Positions 42,197 through 52,917 of a stretch of 64,000 bases of DNA are shown one piece after another. The number at the start of each line of letters is the position of its first letter. The stretch's first letter is position 1. Under the pieces are notes generated by a model that had not been told where the DNA came from, searched no databases, and saw nothing but the letters and a program-made list of their open reading frames with translations. A program made the position numbers and the translations under genes. Origin of the DNA: Streptomyces sp. NBC_01689 (GTDB lineage Bacteria; Actinomycetota; Actinomycetes; Streptomycetales; Streptomycetaceae); the NCBI RefSeq assembly GCF_036250675.1, contig NZ_CP109592.1, positions 4,216,001 to 4,280,000 on the forward strand, read 5' to 3'.

Positions 42197-42354
42197 GTCG
42201 TCTCCTGTCGTTGGGTCGATGTCCGGTGTTCCCGCGCGCGGGAACGACTACCGGCTCGGCTATCGACTGTACGGCGATACGGCCCGATACCGGCCGTCGT
42301 ACCGGTGTTGTTCTCGTCTCGTACGGGCTCTCGAACGGTGTCGCGCGGGCGCTC

Positions 42355-44189
<1,835 letters not shown>

Positions 44190-44197
<8 letters not shown>

Positions 44198-45101
44198 GCC
44201 GCAGGGGCGGCGCCCGGGGCCCCCGGGTGACCGGGAGCGGGCGGCTCGCGGGGACACCCCGCGGCTCGCGGAGGAGCTGCGCGCGCTCGGACGGTCGCTG
44301 GACGGGCCGGGCGGGACCGGGGGCGAGTCGATGGCCGAGCGGGTGCTGGAGCGGATGCTCGCCGAGCGCGTCCCGGTCCCGGTGGCGGTCCCGCCGGGGC
44401 CCGGCGAGCGGGTCCGCGCGGTGCGTCGCCGGCTGCGGGCGCGGGGCCGCGTGCTGGCCGCGGGCCTGTGCGGCCTGCTGGCGGTGCTCGTGCTCACGCC
44501 GCCGGTGCGGGCCGCGGTCGTCGACTGGTTCGGCTTCGGCGGTGTCGAGGTGCGGTACGACCCGTCGGCGGTGCCGTCCCCGGGGGCCGGGGTGCCGGGC
44601 TGCGGCCCGTCGCTGACGCTGGCCGAGGCGGGTCGGCGGGCCGGGTTCGCGCCGCTCGTGCCGGAGGCCCTGGGGGTGCCGGACGCGGTGACGGTCACGC
44701 GGGAGCCGAGGGTGGGATTCCTGGTGACCCTGTGCTGGCGCGAGCGGGGACGCACGGTCCGGCTGGACGAGTATCCGGCGGGCCTCGACATCGGCTTCAC
44801 GAAGACGGTGCGGGAACCGCCGGAGTGGGTGTCGCTGGACGGGGACGAAGGTGGCGGGGACGGCGGCGGGAGCGGGCCGGGGGACGCGGGCTTCGGTGGT
44901 CCGGCGCTGTGGTTCCCGCGGCCGCATCTGCTCAGCTTCTGGCTGATCGACGGGTCCGGCGACCGCGTCACCCGCTCGGAGCGGACCGCGGGCCCCACGC
45001 TGCTGTGGACGCGCGGGGGCGAGGTGACCCTCCGCCTGGAGGGCGTCCCGTCGAAGGCGCGCGCGGTGGGGATCGCGCGGTCACCGGCGCGGCGGACATG
45101 A
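44190..45101 (+). CDS. Single-pass membrane protein, probable ECF anti-sigma or sensor
   Basis: GTG 44190 (303 residues) has AAGGGGG at 8 nt and overlaps the sigma stop; a GTG at 44181 is also possible. About 80 cytoplasmic residues (LAEELRALGRSLDGPGGTG, RVLERMLAERVPVPVAV) precede one helix, RVLAAGLCGLLAVLVLTPPVRAAVVDWFGF. Then a beta-rich outside region follows, with CGPSLTLAEAGRRAGFAPLVPEALGVP and LVTLCWRERGRTVRLDEYPAG. The outside part resembles the DUF4367-like domain attached to several sporulation/anti-sigma proteins. No zinc motif is visible. It most likely holds the sigma factor at the membrane. Confidence 0.78.
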
Positions 45102-45376
45102 GCGGCCGGGAAGACGGCCGGGAAGGGGAACCCCGGCGGCTCGGGCGGTGTACCAGAAGTGACCCATGGCCTGCGGTGCGCGGTGACGCCGCCGCCTCGG
45201 GGCCGGGTCGGTCGGCCGGATGACGGCCGGCGTGCCGCGGCCCGGGACCGAGAGGCGGCCCGGCCGGGCGGGTGACGGTGGAAGAAGTACCAGGACCGGC
45301 CGGTGGGCGCGCGCATCGGCCCGGGTCCGGGGAAGGGATGAGGGGCGGTTCGGGTCTACGAGCGTCGGGGGGACGG

Positions 45377-46195
45377 ATGAGGTGGCGGGTCCTGCACGGG
45401 GAGAGCCGAGAGGGGCGCGGACGGCGGCACGGCGGCACGGCACCCGGGTGGCGCGGGCACCGGGCGCCATGGGGGCGGCGGGACCGGACGTGGTGGTCGG
45501 CCGGGGGTGCACGGTGGTGGCTGCCGGTCCTGGTGTCGCTGGCGACGGCCCTGCTCGGCGCGCCCGTGGCCCTGGCCGCGGCTCCCGGCGCGGGGGCGCG
45601 GGCCGACACACCGGACCTGGCCCTGGTCGTGGCCGGAGGCACCGGGCACACCACTCTTCTGCGTCCCGGGGACGGGGACTTCGCACTCCTCTGGCGCCTG
45701 CTGACCCCCCGGTTCACGGGCACGGAGAGAGTGCCCGACGCCTGGGCGGCAGGCGACTATCCGGCGGCGCGCGCCACCGTGATCTGGGGGATGACGGGCA
45801 TCGGAGGCTGGCCGCAGACCAGCCGGGCACCCGGCGGGGACGTCGCCGTCGAGCGGGAGGACCAGGTGTTCCTGGCGCGTGACGGCACGCCCTGGGTGCG
45901 GTCGGACCCGTCGCCGGACGTGGCGGACGACGACATCCGCTGGCACCGGGCACCGCGCTCGGTCTTCGACCGGCTGGTGGAGCCCGGGGGACCGTTCGGA
46001 CCGGGGACCACGGCGGTGCGCGCGGCGGCGAAGGCCGCCGGTCCGGCCGTGCGCGCGAGATGGGCGGTGGCCGGACTGGCGGTCGGGCTGCTCGGCGGTG
46101 CGGCGGGTACCCGTGTGCTGATACGCCGCGCGGCGGCCCGGCACGAGGTGGCCGGGCCGCCGCGGGAACCACGACAGGAGCTGATCGATCTGTAG
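45377..46195 (+). CDS. Secreted or membrane protein of unknown function downstream of the third ECF cassette
   Basis: ATG 45377 follows GGGGGGAC; 272 residues. A long basic leader precedes helix 1 (WWLPVLVSLATALLGAPVALAAA), which acts as a signal or anchor. The outside part is TPDLALVVAGGTGHTTLLRPGDGDFALLWRLLTPRFTGTERVPDAW, then ARATVIWGMTGIGGWPQTSRAPGGDVAVEREDQVFL. A second helix, VAGLAVGLLGGAAGTRVLI, and a basic tail end the protein. It ends 135 bp before glyA on the other strand. It may be co-regulated with the sigma cassette, though 275 bp separates them. Family not recognised. Confidence 0.72.
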   Translation: MRWRVLHGESREGRGRRHGGTAPGWRGHRAPWGRRDRTWWSAGGARWWLPVLVSLATALLGAPVALAAAPGAGARADTPDLALVVAGGTGHTTLLRPGDGDFALLWRLLTPRFTGTERVPDAWAAGDYPAARATVIWGMTGIGGWPQTSRAPGGDVAVEREDQVFLARDGTPWVRSDPSPDVADDDIRWHRAPRSVFDRLVEPGGPFGPGTTAVRAAAKAAGPAVRARWAVAGLAVGLLGGAAGTRVLIRRAAARHEVAGPPREPRQELIDL

Positions 46196-46241
46196 GGCCG
46201 ACGGGTCCCGGGCCCGTGCCCTGCCCTCCGGCCGGGGTCCG

Positions 46242-46317
46242 GGGGCTCGGTCGGGCCTCGGGACCTGGAGGGCCGGGGCTCGGTCGGGCCTCGGGACCTG
46301 GAGGGTCGGGGCTCGGG
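46242..46317. repeat. 33-bp tandem repeat, about 2.3 copies, between convergent genes
   Basis: GGGGCTCGGTCGGGCCTCGG-type units at 46242-46274 and 46275-46307 differ by one base, and a third begins at 46308. It lies in the 135 bp between two stop codons. Confidence 0.85.
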
Positions 46318-46330
46318 CCTTCGCGGCGGC

Positions 46331-47776
46331 TCAGCCGAGGTCGATCTCCGGGTAGAGCGGGAAGGGGGCCAGCAGGTCCGTGGCACGGTGCGAGATCTCG
46401 TCGGAGATCTTCGGGTCCAGGACGTGCTGGGCCTTGGACGGGCTGCCCTTGGCCGTGGTGCCCGGCTCGGCGGCGGTGAGGACGCGGTCGATCAGACCGG
46501 CGATCTCGTCCATCTCGCCGGTCCCCAGACCACGGGTGGTCAGAGCGGGCGTGCCGATGCGGATACCCGAGGTGTACCAGGCGCCGTTCGGGTCGGCGGG
46601 GATGGCGTTGCGGTTGGTGACGATGCCCGAGTCGAGCAGCGCCGACTCGGCCTGACGGCCGGTGAGGCCGTAGGAGGAGGCGACGTCGATCAGGTTCAGG
46701 TGGTTGTCGGTGCCACCGGTGACCAGGGTGGCGCCGCGACGCATCAGGCCCTCGGCGAGGGCACGGGAGTTGTCGACGACGGCCTGGGCGTAGTCGCGGA
46801 ACTCGGGGCGGCGGGCCTCGGCGAGTGCGACGGCCTTGGCGGCCATGACGTGCGGGAGCGGGCCGCCGAGGACCATCGGGCAGCCGCGGTCGACCTGCTC
46901 GGCGAGGGTCTCGTCGCACAGGACCATGCCGCCGCGCGGGCCCCGCAACGACTTGTGGGTGGTGGTGGTGACGATCTGGGCGTGCGGGACCGGGTCGAAG
47001 TCGCCGGTGAGGACCTTGCCCGCGACCAGGCCGGCGAAGTGCGCCATGTCGACCATGAGGGTGGCGCCGACCTCGTCGGCGATCTCCCGCATGATCCGGA
47101 AGTTCACCAGGCGGGGGTAGGCGGAGTAGCCGGCGACGATGATCAGCGGCTTGAACTCGCGGGCGGAGACGCGCAGGGCCTCGTAGTCGATGAGCCCGGT
47201 GGCGGGGTCGGTGCCGTAGGAACGCTGGTCGAACATCTTGCCGGAGATGTTCGGGCGGAAGCCGTGGGTGAGGTGACCTCCGGCGTCGAGGGACATGCCG
47301 AGCATCCGCTGGTTGCCGAAGGCACGGCGCAGTTCGGCCCAGTCCGCCTCGGAGAGGTCGTTGACGTTGCGGACTCCGGCCTCGGCGAGAGCCGGGGCCT
47401 CCACCCGGGCGGCGAGGACGGCCCAGAAGGCGACGAGGTTGGCGTCGATACCGGAGTGCGGCTGGGCGTAGGCGTGCTCGGCGCCGAAGAGTTCCCGGGC
47501 GTGCTCGGCGGCGAGGGCCTCGACGGTGTCCACGTTGCGGCAGCCGGCGTAGAAGCGGCGGCCGACGGTGCCCTCGGCGTACTTGTCGCTGAACCAGTTG
47601 CCCATGGCCAGCAGGGTGGCCGGGGAGGCGTAGTTCTCCGACGCGATCAGCTTGAGCATGTCGCGCTGGTCGGCGACTTCCTGGCCGATGGCGTCCGCGA
47701 CGCGGGGCTCCACGGCCCGGATCACGTCGAGGGCGCTGCGGAAGGCGGTGGACTCGGTGGACAGGGGCTCGGACAT
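46331..47776 (-). CDS. glyA: Serine hydroxymethyltransferase
   Basis: ATG 47776 follows GGAGG by 6 nt; 481 residues, the longer actinobacterial form. Fold type I PLP enzyme with the PLP lysine in the short motif [16 protein letters not shown], substrate residues in [15 protein letters not shown] and the PLP-ring Asp region in [26 protein letters not shown] and [12 protein letters not shown] follow. It interconverts serine with glycine plus methylene-tetrahydrofolate, the main one-carbon entry point. A ZTP riboswitch in the leader ties its expression to purine/folate status. It is separated from the next upstream gene by 226 bp. Confidence 0.97.
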   Translation of the reverse strand: MSEPLSTESTAFRSALDVIRAVEPRVADAIGQEVADQRDMLKLIASENYASPATLLAMGNWFSDKYAEGTVGRRFYAGCRNVDTVEALAAEHARELFGAEHAYAQPHSGIDANLVAFWAVLAARVEAPALAEAGVRNVNDLSEADWAELRRAFGNQRMLGMSLDAGGHLTHGFRPNISGKMFDQRSYGTDPATGLIDYEALRVSAREFKPLIIVAGYSAYPRLVNFRIMREIADEVGATLMVDMAHFAGLVAGKVLTGDFDPVPHAQIVTTTTHKSLRGPRGGMVLCDETLAEQVDRGCPMVLGGPLPHVMAAKAVALAEARRPEFRDYAQAVVDNSRALAEGLMRRGATLVTGGTDNHLNLIDVASSYGLTGRQAESALLDSGIVTNRNAIPADPNGAWYTSGIRIGTPALTTRGLGTGEMDEIAGLIDRVLTAAEPGTTAKGSPSKAQHVLDPKISDEISHRATDLLAPFPLYPEIDLG

Positions 47777-47807
47777 GACGGCCTCCGGACGTGGCGTTCG
47801 GCGTTCA

Positions 47808-47895
47808 CGGGTCGGCCCAGGCGCACGGCACACAGTTCACGGAGCCGCTCCCCGATGGTCGGTCCCATCCCAGCGCGCCAGTCACGGCTCCGGGC
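47808..47895 (-). promoter_or_regulatory. ZTP/ZMP riboswitch (pfl motif) leader of glyA
   Basis: On the minus strand the RNA contains GUGACUGGCG (47885-47876), then UGGGAUGGGACCGACCAUCGGGGAGCGG and GCCGUGCGCCUGGGC (to about 47815). These are the conserved blocks of the pfl motif: the GACUGGCG strand, the ACCAxCGGGGAGCG joining strand and the CCGCCUGGGC strand that forms the pseudoknot with the ligand pocket. Known riboswitches of this class bind the purine intermediate ZTP/ZMP, which builds up when 10-formyl-tetrahydrofolate is short, and turn on folate/one-carbon genes. The glyA start is 39 nt past the last block. Confidence 0.88.
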
Positions 47896-48002
47896 GCCAG
47901 CCTACCGGCCGGGCCCGATCACGGGCCACGCGGAGTGGCGGGGCGGCGCGGCCGCGTGGCGTGCCGGATGTCACGAAGCGTTCCTCGTGACGGGGAGGAG
48001 CC

Positions 48003-49187
48003 TCAGAGGATCACGTGGGGCAGGAACCGGGCGTACTCGTCGGTGATCAGGCCGGTGGACTCGCGGATGCCGAGTCCCGCGGGCTCGTCCTCCACCACCC
48101 AGGCGCCGAGCACGACGTGGTTGCCGTCGAAGGCGGGCAGCGGGGCCAGCTCCTGGTAGCAGCAGGGTTCGTCCGGGGCGGCGGGGTCCGTGCCGGGCGG
48201 GTGGACGGTGACGCCGGCGCCCTCGCGGCCGAGCAGGGGCTTGGCGACGTACCCGGTGGTCGTGGCCAGCTCGCGCGGGCCGTCGAGGTGGGCGGCCAGC
48301 AGGTTGGGGTGGCCCGGGTACAGCTCCCAGAGGACCGCCAGAAGCGCCTTGTTGCTGAGAAGCATCTTCCAGGCGGGCTCGATCCACATCGTCGAGCCCG
48401 TACCGCCGCCGTTGTCTAGGGTGTCCAGGACGTGGCCGGCGAAGCGGTCGCTGGTGAGCCACTCCCAGGGGTACAGCTTGAAGCAGCTGCGGATGAACCG
48501 GAGCCGGTTGTCGACGAAGCGGCCGGACAGGGAGTCCCAGCCGATCTCCTCGACCGTGATCCAGTCGGTGTCGAGGCCCGCCTGTTCGGCGGTCTCCTTC
48601 AGATAGGCGACGGTCATCAGGTCCTCGCCGAGCTCGTCCTCCGCGGAGTGCGCGAAGTGGAGGGGGCTGCCCGGCGGGAGGAGGGAGGCCTGCCTGCGCC
48701 AGGCGGCGACGAGGCGTTCGTGCAGGGAGTTCCACTGGTCGGCGCCGGGGAAACGCTCCTCCATCCAGAACCACTGGGGGCTCGCGGCCTCGACGAGCGA
48801 GGTCGGGGTGTCGGCGTTGTACTCCAGCAGTCTGGCGGGCCCCGTGCCGTCGTAGCGAAGGTCGAAGCGGCCGTAGACGGAGGGGAGTTCGGCGCGGCGG
48901 TGCCAGGCCTCGGCGACCGCCCGGGCGACCCGCGGGTCGGTGATGCCGAGATCGGCGAAGCGGTTCTCCGCGACGATGTGCGCGGCCGCGGCGAGGCACA
49001 TGCGGTGCAGTTCCCCGACGGTGTCCTCCAGGGCCTCGACCTCGGGCAGCGAGAAGGAGTAGTACGCGCTCTCGTCCCAGTAGGGGCGCAGCGAGCCGTC
49101 CGGGTGGCGGGTCAGGGGGTAGACGAGCCCCTGCCGCTCGACGGTCCGCTGCCAGTCGGCACGGGGTTCGAGGGAATGGCGTTCCAC
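48003..49187 (-). CDS. Glutathionylspermidine synthase-like ATP-grasp ligase (YgiC/YjfC type)
   Basis: 394 residues from a GTG. ATP-grasp features: RFDLRYDGTGPARLLEYNADTPTSLVEA (glutathione-spermidine synthase signature), WITVEEIGWDS, FVAKPLLGREGAGV-like YVAKPLLGREGAGVTV and YQELAPLPAFDGNHVVLGAWVVEDEPAGLGIRES, with the final DEYARFLPHVI. The complete amidase domain of true Gsp synthase is absent, as in YgiC. Streptomyces use mycothiol rather than glutathione, so the true acceptor is unknown. A small lipoprotein gene lies 99 bp upstream on the same strand, like the E. coli ygiB-ygiC pair. Confidence 0.88.
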   Translation of the reverse strand: MERHSLEPRADWQRTVERQGLVYPLTRHPDGSLRPYWDESAYYSFSLPEVEALEDTVGELHRMCLAAAAHIVAENRFADLGITDPRVARAVAEAWHRRAELPSVYGRFDLRYDGTGPARLLEYNADTPTSLVEAASPQWFWMEERFPGADQWNSLHERLVAAWRRQASLLPPGSPLHFAHSAEDELGEDLMTVAYLKETAEQAGLDTDWITVEEIGWDSLSGRFVDNRLRFIRSCFKLYPWEWLTSDRFAGHVLDTLDNGGGTGSTMWIEPAWKMLLSNKALLAVLWELYPGHPNLLAAHLDGPRELATTTGYVAKPLLGREGAGVTVHPPGTDPAAPDEPCCYQELAPLPAFDGNHVVLGAWVVEDEPAGLGIRESTGLITDEYARFLPHVIL

Positions 49188-49286
49188 GGCGTGACGGGTC
49201 CGATCGGGTACGGGGTGGAGCGGTGCGAGGTGGGTGGGTCCGGGTCGTCAGGTACCGCGGGGTACGCGGCCGGTGGCGGCGTGGGC

Positions 49287-49634
49287 TCAGCCGCCGGAGC
49301 CGCCCTTGCCGCCGCCCTTGCCGCCGATGCCGCCGCGGTCCACGCCGTGGCCGTGGCTGCCGCCGGACCCCTTGGCCGGCTTGGTGAACGAACCGCCGTC
49401 GACCCAGCTGCTCTTCTTCGTGCCGCCGTAGTACCAGGAGCCGGGCACGGCGGACTTCGAGGAGGCGCAGTTCTTGTCGGCGACGACCTTGTAGCCCTTG
49501 TGCGCCTGGTAGCTGTCACGGTCGACACAGCGCTTGTCGGGTTCGGAGGAGCAGGCGGTGAGGGTCGCCGCGAGCAGTCCCACACCGCCGAGCACGACCG
49601 TGCCGGAGCGCAGTCGCCGTCGTGTGTCCGCCAT
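49287..49634 (-). CDS. Small lipoprotein upstream of the YgiC-like ligase
   Basis: 115 residues. Lipoprotein signal RRRLRSGTVVLGGVGLLAATLTAC, lipobox LTAC, Cys28. The mature part is CVDRDSYQAHKGYKVVADKNCASS, then a Ser/Gly/Lys-rich tail ending GKGGGKGGSGG. It has three cysteines outside the lipobox. It is 99 bp upstream of the ligase gene and probably co-transcribed, like YgiB (also a membrane-associated protein) with YgiC. Similarity to YgiB itself is weak, so the functional link is inferred from position. Confidence 0.72.
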   Translation of the reverse strand: MADTRRRLRSGTVVLGGVGLLAATLTACSSEPDKRCVDRDSYQAHKGYKVVADKNCASSKSAVPGSWYYGGTKKSSWVDGGSFTKPAKGSGGSHGHGVDRGGIGGKGGGKGGSGG

Positions 49635-49754
49635 GTTCCGTCCCCCGTGGTCCCGATCGTGTCCGTCCGGCTCAGTGCCGGCGATCAGCGTAGAGACCGG
49701 CTCCGCCCGCTACGCAGTGACCCCCGTCGATTCGCCTTCCCCTACAGTCACTTC

Positions 49755-50627
49755 GTGCTCTTTGGAATGATGTGCGCCCTTGGCGCGGCGGTCTGTTTCG
49801 GTACGGCGACGGTGCTGCAGGCGATCGCCGCGCGGACGGCGGCGGCCACCGGCGGCGGCGCCGGAGGGCCGGGCGGGGACGCGGCGCTGCTGCTGCGGGC
49901 GCTGCGGCAGTGGCGGTATCTCGCCGGGCTGGCGCTGGACGGCCTCGGGTTCGTGTTCCAGATCGCGGCGCTGCGGTCGCTTCCCATCTACGCGGTCGGC
50001 GCGGCGCTGGCGTCGAGCCTCGCGGTGACCGCGGTGGTGGCGGCGCGGCTGCTGCGGGCCCGGCTCAGCGGGACGGAGTGGGCCGCGGTGGGGGTGGTGT
50101 GTGCGGGGCTGGGGATGCTCGGGCTGGCGTCCGGGGCCGAGGGCGGCCGGGCGGGCTCCCTCACACTGAAGTACGCGATGCTGGGGACGGCGGTGCTGGT
50201 GCTGCTGCTGGGGCTGGTGGGCGGCCGGCTGTCGGGGCGCGGGCGCGCGCTGGTGCTCGGGCTCGGGGCGGGGTGCGGGTTCGGGGTGGTCGAGGTGTCC
50301 GTGCGGCTGATCGACGGCCTCGCGCCGGGGACGCTGCTGCGCAATCCGGCGGTGTACGCGCTGCTGGTCGGGGGCGGCGCCGCGTTCCTGCTGCTGACCA
50401 CGGCACTGCAGCGCGGCTCGGTGACGACGGCGACCGCGGGCCTGGTGATCGGCGAGACCATCGGGCCGGCCCTGGTGGGGGTGGTCTGGCTGGGGGACCG
50501 TACCCGGGAGGGCCTGGAGTGGCTGGCCGTGCTCGGCTTCCTGGTGGCGGTCGCCGGAGCACTGGCCCTGGCCCGGTTCGGCGAGGCCCCGGTGGAGACG
50601 CGGACGCCGACGCGGCAGCGGGCCTGA
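49755..50627 (+). CDS. DMT-superfamily-like integral membrane protein
   Basis: GTG 49755 gives 290 residues; TACAGT at 49743-49748, 7 nt upstream, suggests a leaderless mRNA. About ten helices in two halves: LFGMMCALGAAVCFGTATVLQAI, YLAGLALDGLGFVFQIAALRSLPIYAV, ALASSLAVTAVVAARLL and WAAVGVVCAGLGMLGLA, then LGTAVLVLLLGLVGG, TTALQRGSVTTATAGLVIGETIGPALVGVVWLGDR at the end. The EamA-type repeat is visible. It may be a transporter or a flippase-like magnesium- or metabolite exporter. Substrate unknown. It is flanked by the lipoprotein/ligase pair and by the MocR regulator. Confidence 0.8.
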   Translation: MLFGMMCALGAAVCFGTATVLQAIAARTAAATGGGAGGPGGDAALLLRALRQWRYLAGLALDGLGFVFQIAALRSLPIYAVGAALASSLAVTAVVAARLLRARLSGTEWAAVGVVCAGLGMLGLASGAEGGRAGSLTLKYAMLGTAVLVLLLGLVGGRLSGRGRALVLGLGAGCGFGVVEVSVRLIDGLAPGTLLRNPAVYALLVGGGAAFLLLTTALQRGSVTTATAGLVIGETIGPALVGVVWLGDRTREGLEWLAVLGFLVAVAGALALARFGEAPVETRTPTRQRA

Positions 50628-50638
50628 CGGTCCGGGCC

Positions 50639-50683
50639 GACACGACCGGAGTCGACACGACCGGCGTCGACACGGCCGGCGGA
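50639..50683. repeat. 15-bp tandem repeat, 3 copies
   Basis: GACACGACCGGAGTC, GACACGACCGGCGTC and GACACGGCCGGCGGA follow one another just after the DMT-like gene, in the 260 bp between two convergent genes. No other feature is seen there. Confidence 0.8.
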
Positions 50684-50887
50684 GCGATGACGACCGACGC
50701 GTCACCGCCCCGGCACGACCGGCGGCGCGACCACGACCGCCGCGTCACCGAAGGCGCTCGAAGGCGCTCCTCCCCCTCCGGCGTATCCCGGAAGCCGTGC
50801 CCCCTCACCCGGCCGTGGCCGCGCGGGACACCGTCCCGCGCGCGGCTCCGGGAGGCCGGCGGCGGGCGCCCCGGAGAGCCCCATGGA

Positions 50888-52303
50888 TCATCCGCCGACG
50901 GAGGCCAGGGCCGCGCAGAGCGCGTCCAGGGCGCCGGACCAGGCGTGGTCAGGGGGTGTCCCGTACCCCACCACCAGCGCGTCCGTCCGCCGCTCCGTCC
51001 AGTCCGGGTGGCGGTAGCGGTCCAGTCCGTGGACGGCGAGACCGTGCCAGGCCGCCGCCCGCAGCGCGGCCCGCTCCGTGCCCGGCGGGAGCCGCAGCAC
51101 CACGTGCAGACCGGCCGCGATCCCGGTCGCCCGGACCTCCGGGGCCCGCGTCGCGACCTCCGCCACCAGCGCGTCCCGGCGACGGCGGTACCGCAGACGG
51201 GCCGCGCGGACCTGCCGGTCGTAGGCGCCCGAGGTGAGGAACTCGGCCAGGGTCAGCTGGTCCAGCACCCCGCAGGACCACTCCGCCTCGCCCTTCGCCG
51301 CGACCACCTCCGGCGCGATCGACGGCGGCAGCACCAGCCAGCCCAGCCGCAGCCCCGGTGCCAGGGACTTGCTGACCGTGCCCAGATGGACCACGTGGTC
51401 GGGGTCGAGGCCCTGGAGCGCGCCGACCGGCTGGCGGTCGTAGCGGAACTCCCCGTCGTAGTCGTCCTCCAGGATCAGCCCGTCGCGGCGCCGCGCCCAG
51501 TCCACCACCGCGGCCCGCCGTTCGGGGTCCAGGGGCAGCCCCATCGGGAACTGGTGGGCGGGGGTCAGCAGCACCGCCCGTGTCCCGGCGAGGTCACCGG
51601 CCGTCAACTCCTCGGTGCGCACGCCCCGTTCGTCGAAGCCGAGCGGCAGCGTCCGCAGGCCGGCGCGTTCCACCAGGTCCCTGTGCACGTCCAGCCCGTA
51701 CGGCTCGACGGCCAGCGTCCGGGCTCCCCGCGCGCGCAGCACCTGGCCGAGCAGCCTCAGCCCGTGCGCGAACCCGGAGCAGATCACGATGTGTTCCGGG
51801 TCGGCGCGGACTCCGCGGGCCCGCGCCAGATAGCCCGCCAGGGCGGTGCGCAGTTCCACCCGGCCCCGCGGGTCGCCGTAGCCGAGGGCTTCGTGCGGTG
51901 CCGCCGCGAGCGCCCGGCGGGAGGCCTTCAGCCAGGCCGCGCGCGGGAAGAAGGACAGGTCGGGGGTGCCGGGCGACAGGTCGTACGCGGGCCGGGAGCG
52001 GGTGCGGTCCGGTTCCGGGACGGCCGACGGCACGGGCACCGGACGTTCGGCGACGCTCGTGCCCGAGCCCTGGCGGGCGGTGAGCCAGCCCTCGGCCACC
52101 AGGTCGGTGTACGCGTCCGCGACCGTGTTGCGGGCGATGCCCAGGTCGGCGGCGAGGGAGCGTGAGGAGGGCAGCCGGGTGCCGGGCGCCAGCCGGCCGC
52201 CGCGGACCGCCTCCCGCAGGGCGTCCGTCAGCCCCTTGCGCACACCGGAGCCGGTTGGCTCCACATGGAGGTCGATCCCGAAAGTGGCCCAAGATTCCGC
52301 CAT
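50888..52303 (-). CDS. MocR/PdxR-type GntR regulator with aminotransferase domain
   Basis: ATG 52303 gives 471 residues. The N-terminal GntR winged helix is VRKGLTDALREAVRGGRLAPGTRLPSSRSLAADLGIARNTVADAYTDLVAEGWLTAR (split). A fold type I aminotransferase domain follows: YDLSPGTPDLSFFPRAAWLK, RVELRTALAGYLARARGV, ICSGFAHGLRLLGQVL, EDDYDGEFRYDRQPVGALQGL, and the PLP lysine in HLGTVSKSLAPGLRLGWLV. MocR proteins sense PLP or amino-compounds and control genes such as pdx or GABA use. It is divergent from an AhpD-like gene with 47 bp between starts and is likely to control it. Confidence 0.92.
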   Translation of the reverse strand: MAESWATFGIDLHVEPTGSGVRKGLTDALREAVRGGRLAPGTRLPSSRSLAADLGIARNTVADAYTDLVAEGWLTARQGSGTSVAERPVPVPSAVPEPDRTRSRPAYDLSPGTPDLSFFPRAAWLKASRRALAAAPHEALGYGDPRGRVELRTALAGYLARARGVRADPEHIVICSGFAHGLRLLGQVLRARGARTLAVEPYGLDVHRDLVERAGLRTLPLGFDERGVRTEELTAGDLAGTRAVLLTPAHQFPMGLPLDPERRAAVVDWARRRDGLILEDDYDGEFRYDRQPVGALQGLDPDHVVHLGTVSKSLAPGLRLGWLVLPPSIAPEVVAAKGEAEWSCGVLDQLTLAEFLTSGAYDRQVRAARLRYRRRRDALVAEVATRAPEVRATGIAAGLHVVLRLPPGTERAALRAAAWHGLAVHGLDRYRHPDWTERRTDALVVGYGTPPDHAWSGALDALCAALASVGG

Positions 52304-52307
52304 GGAA

Positions 52308-52316
52308 ATGGACCAT
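52308..52316. promoter_or_regulatory. ATGGACCAT palindrome in the MocR divergent promoter
   Basis: A 9-bp perfect palindrome (odd centre) within the 47 bp between the divergent MocR and AhpD-like starts. It is a small, tentative operator. Confidence 0.3.
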
Positions 52317-52350
52317 ACTCCTGGGCTGCCTGCTTCGTAGGGTTCGAGAC

Positions 52351-52878
52351 ATGACGACGAACGACACCCCCACCGACCTCCCGACCGGCACCACCACCGA
52401 GGAGTACGCCCCCGAGCACAGCCCCCGTCTGGCCTGGGCCAAGCTGGCCCCCGACGTCTACAAGGCCATGGTCCGGCTCGACACGGCCGCCCAGCAGGGG
52501 CTCGACCCGAAGCTCGGCGAGCTGGTGCGGATCCGCGCGTCACAGCTCAACCACTGCGCGTTCTGTCTCGACATGCACAGCAAGGACGCGCTCGCCGCGG
52601 GCGAGAGCGTCGAGCGGATCGTGCAGCTCGACGCGTGGGACGAGTCCCGGCACTTCTACACCGAGAAGGAGCTCGCGGCGATCGAGCTGACGGAGGCGGT
52701 CACCGTGCTGACCGACGGCTTCGTGCCCGACGACGTCTACGCGCGCGCCGCCCGGCACTTCGAGGAGGCCGAACTGGCCCAGCTGATCGCCTCCATCGCG
52801 GTGATCAACGCGTGGAACCGGTTCGGCGTGACCTGCCGGCTCGTGCCCGGCCACTACACACCGGGCCAGTACAAGTAA
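52351..52878 (+). CDS. Carboxymuconolactone decarboxylase / AhpD-like protein
   Basis: ATG 52351 gives 175 residues. The AhpD-type active site is LNHCAFCLDMHSKDALAAGESVERI, with C-x-x-C and His, on a helical CMD fold; the peroxidase-linked second His and Glu are in this helix. EKELAAIELTEAVTVLTDGFVPDDVYARAARHFEEAELAQLIASIAVINAWNRFGVT follows. Such proteins act as alkylhydroperoxidase-like thiol reductants. It is divergent from the MocR gene, and its stop is next to a bidirectional terminator. ATGGACCAT at 52308-52316 lies between the two genes and may be part of a regulator site. Confidence 0.86.
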   Translation: MTTNDTPTDLPTGTTTEEYAPEHSPRLAWAKLAPDVYKAMVRLDTAAQQGLDPKLGELVRIRASQLNHCAFCLDMHSKDALAAGESVERIVQLDAWDESRHFYTEKELAAIELTEAVTVLTDGFVPDDVYARAARHFEEAELAQLIASIAVINAWNRFGVTCRLVPGHYTPGQYK

Positions 52879-52888
52879 GGACGGCGGT

Positions 52889-52912
52889 GCCGCCCCGGCG
52901 TGCCGGGGCGGC
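52889..52912. terminator. Bidirectional terminator between the AhpD-like gene and the betaine operon
   Basis: GCCGCCCCGGC and GCCGGGGCGGC form a perfect 11-bp stem with a 2-nt loop between converging stops. Confidence 0.85.
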
Positions 52913-52917
52913 CCGGC

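Noticed and set aside
46242..46317. CRISPR-like array
   Set aside because: The units abut with no spacers and number only two to three, and no cas genes are present. The same holds for the other repeats in the window.
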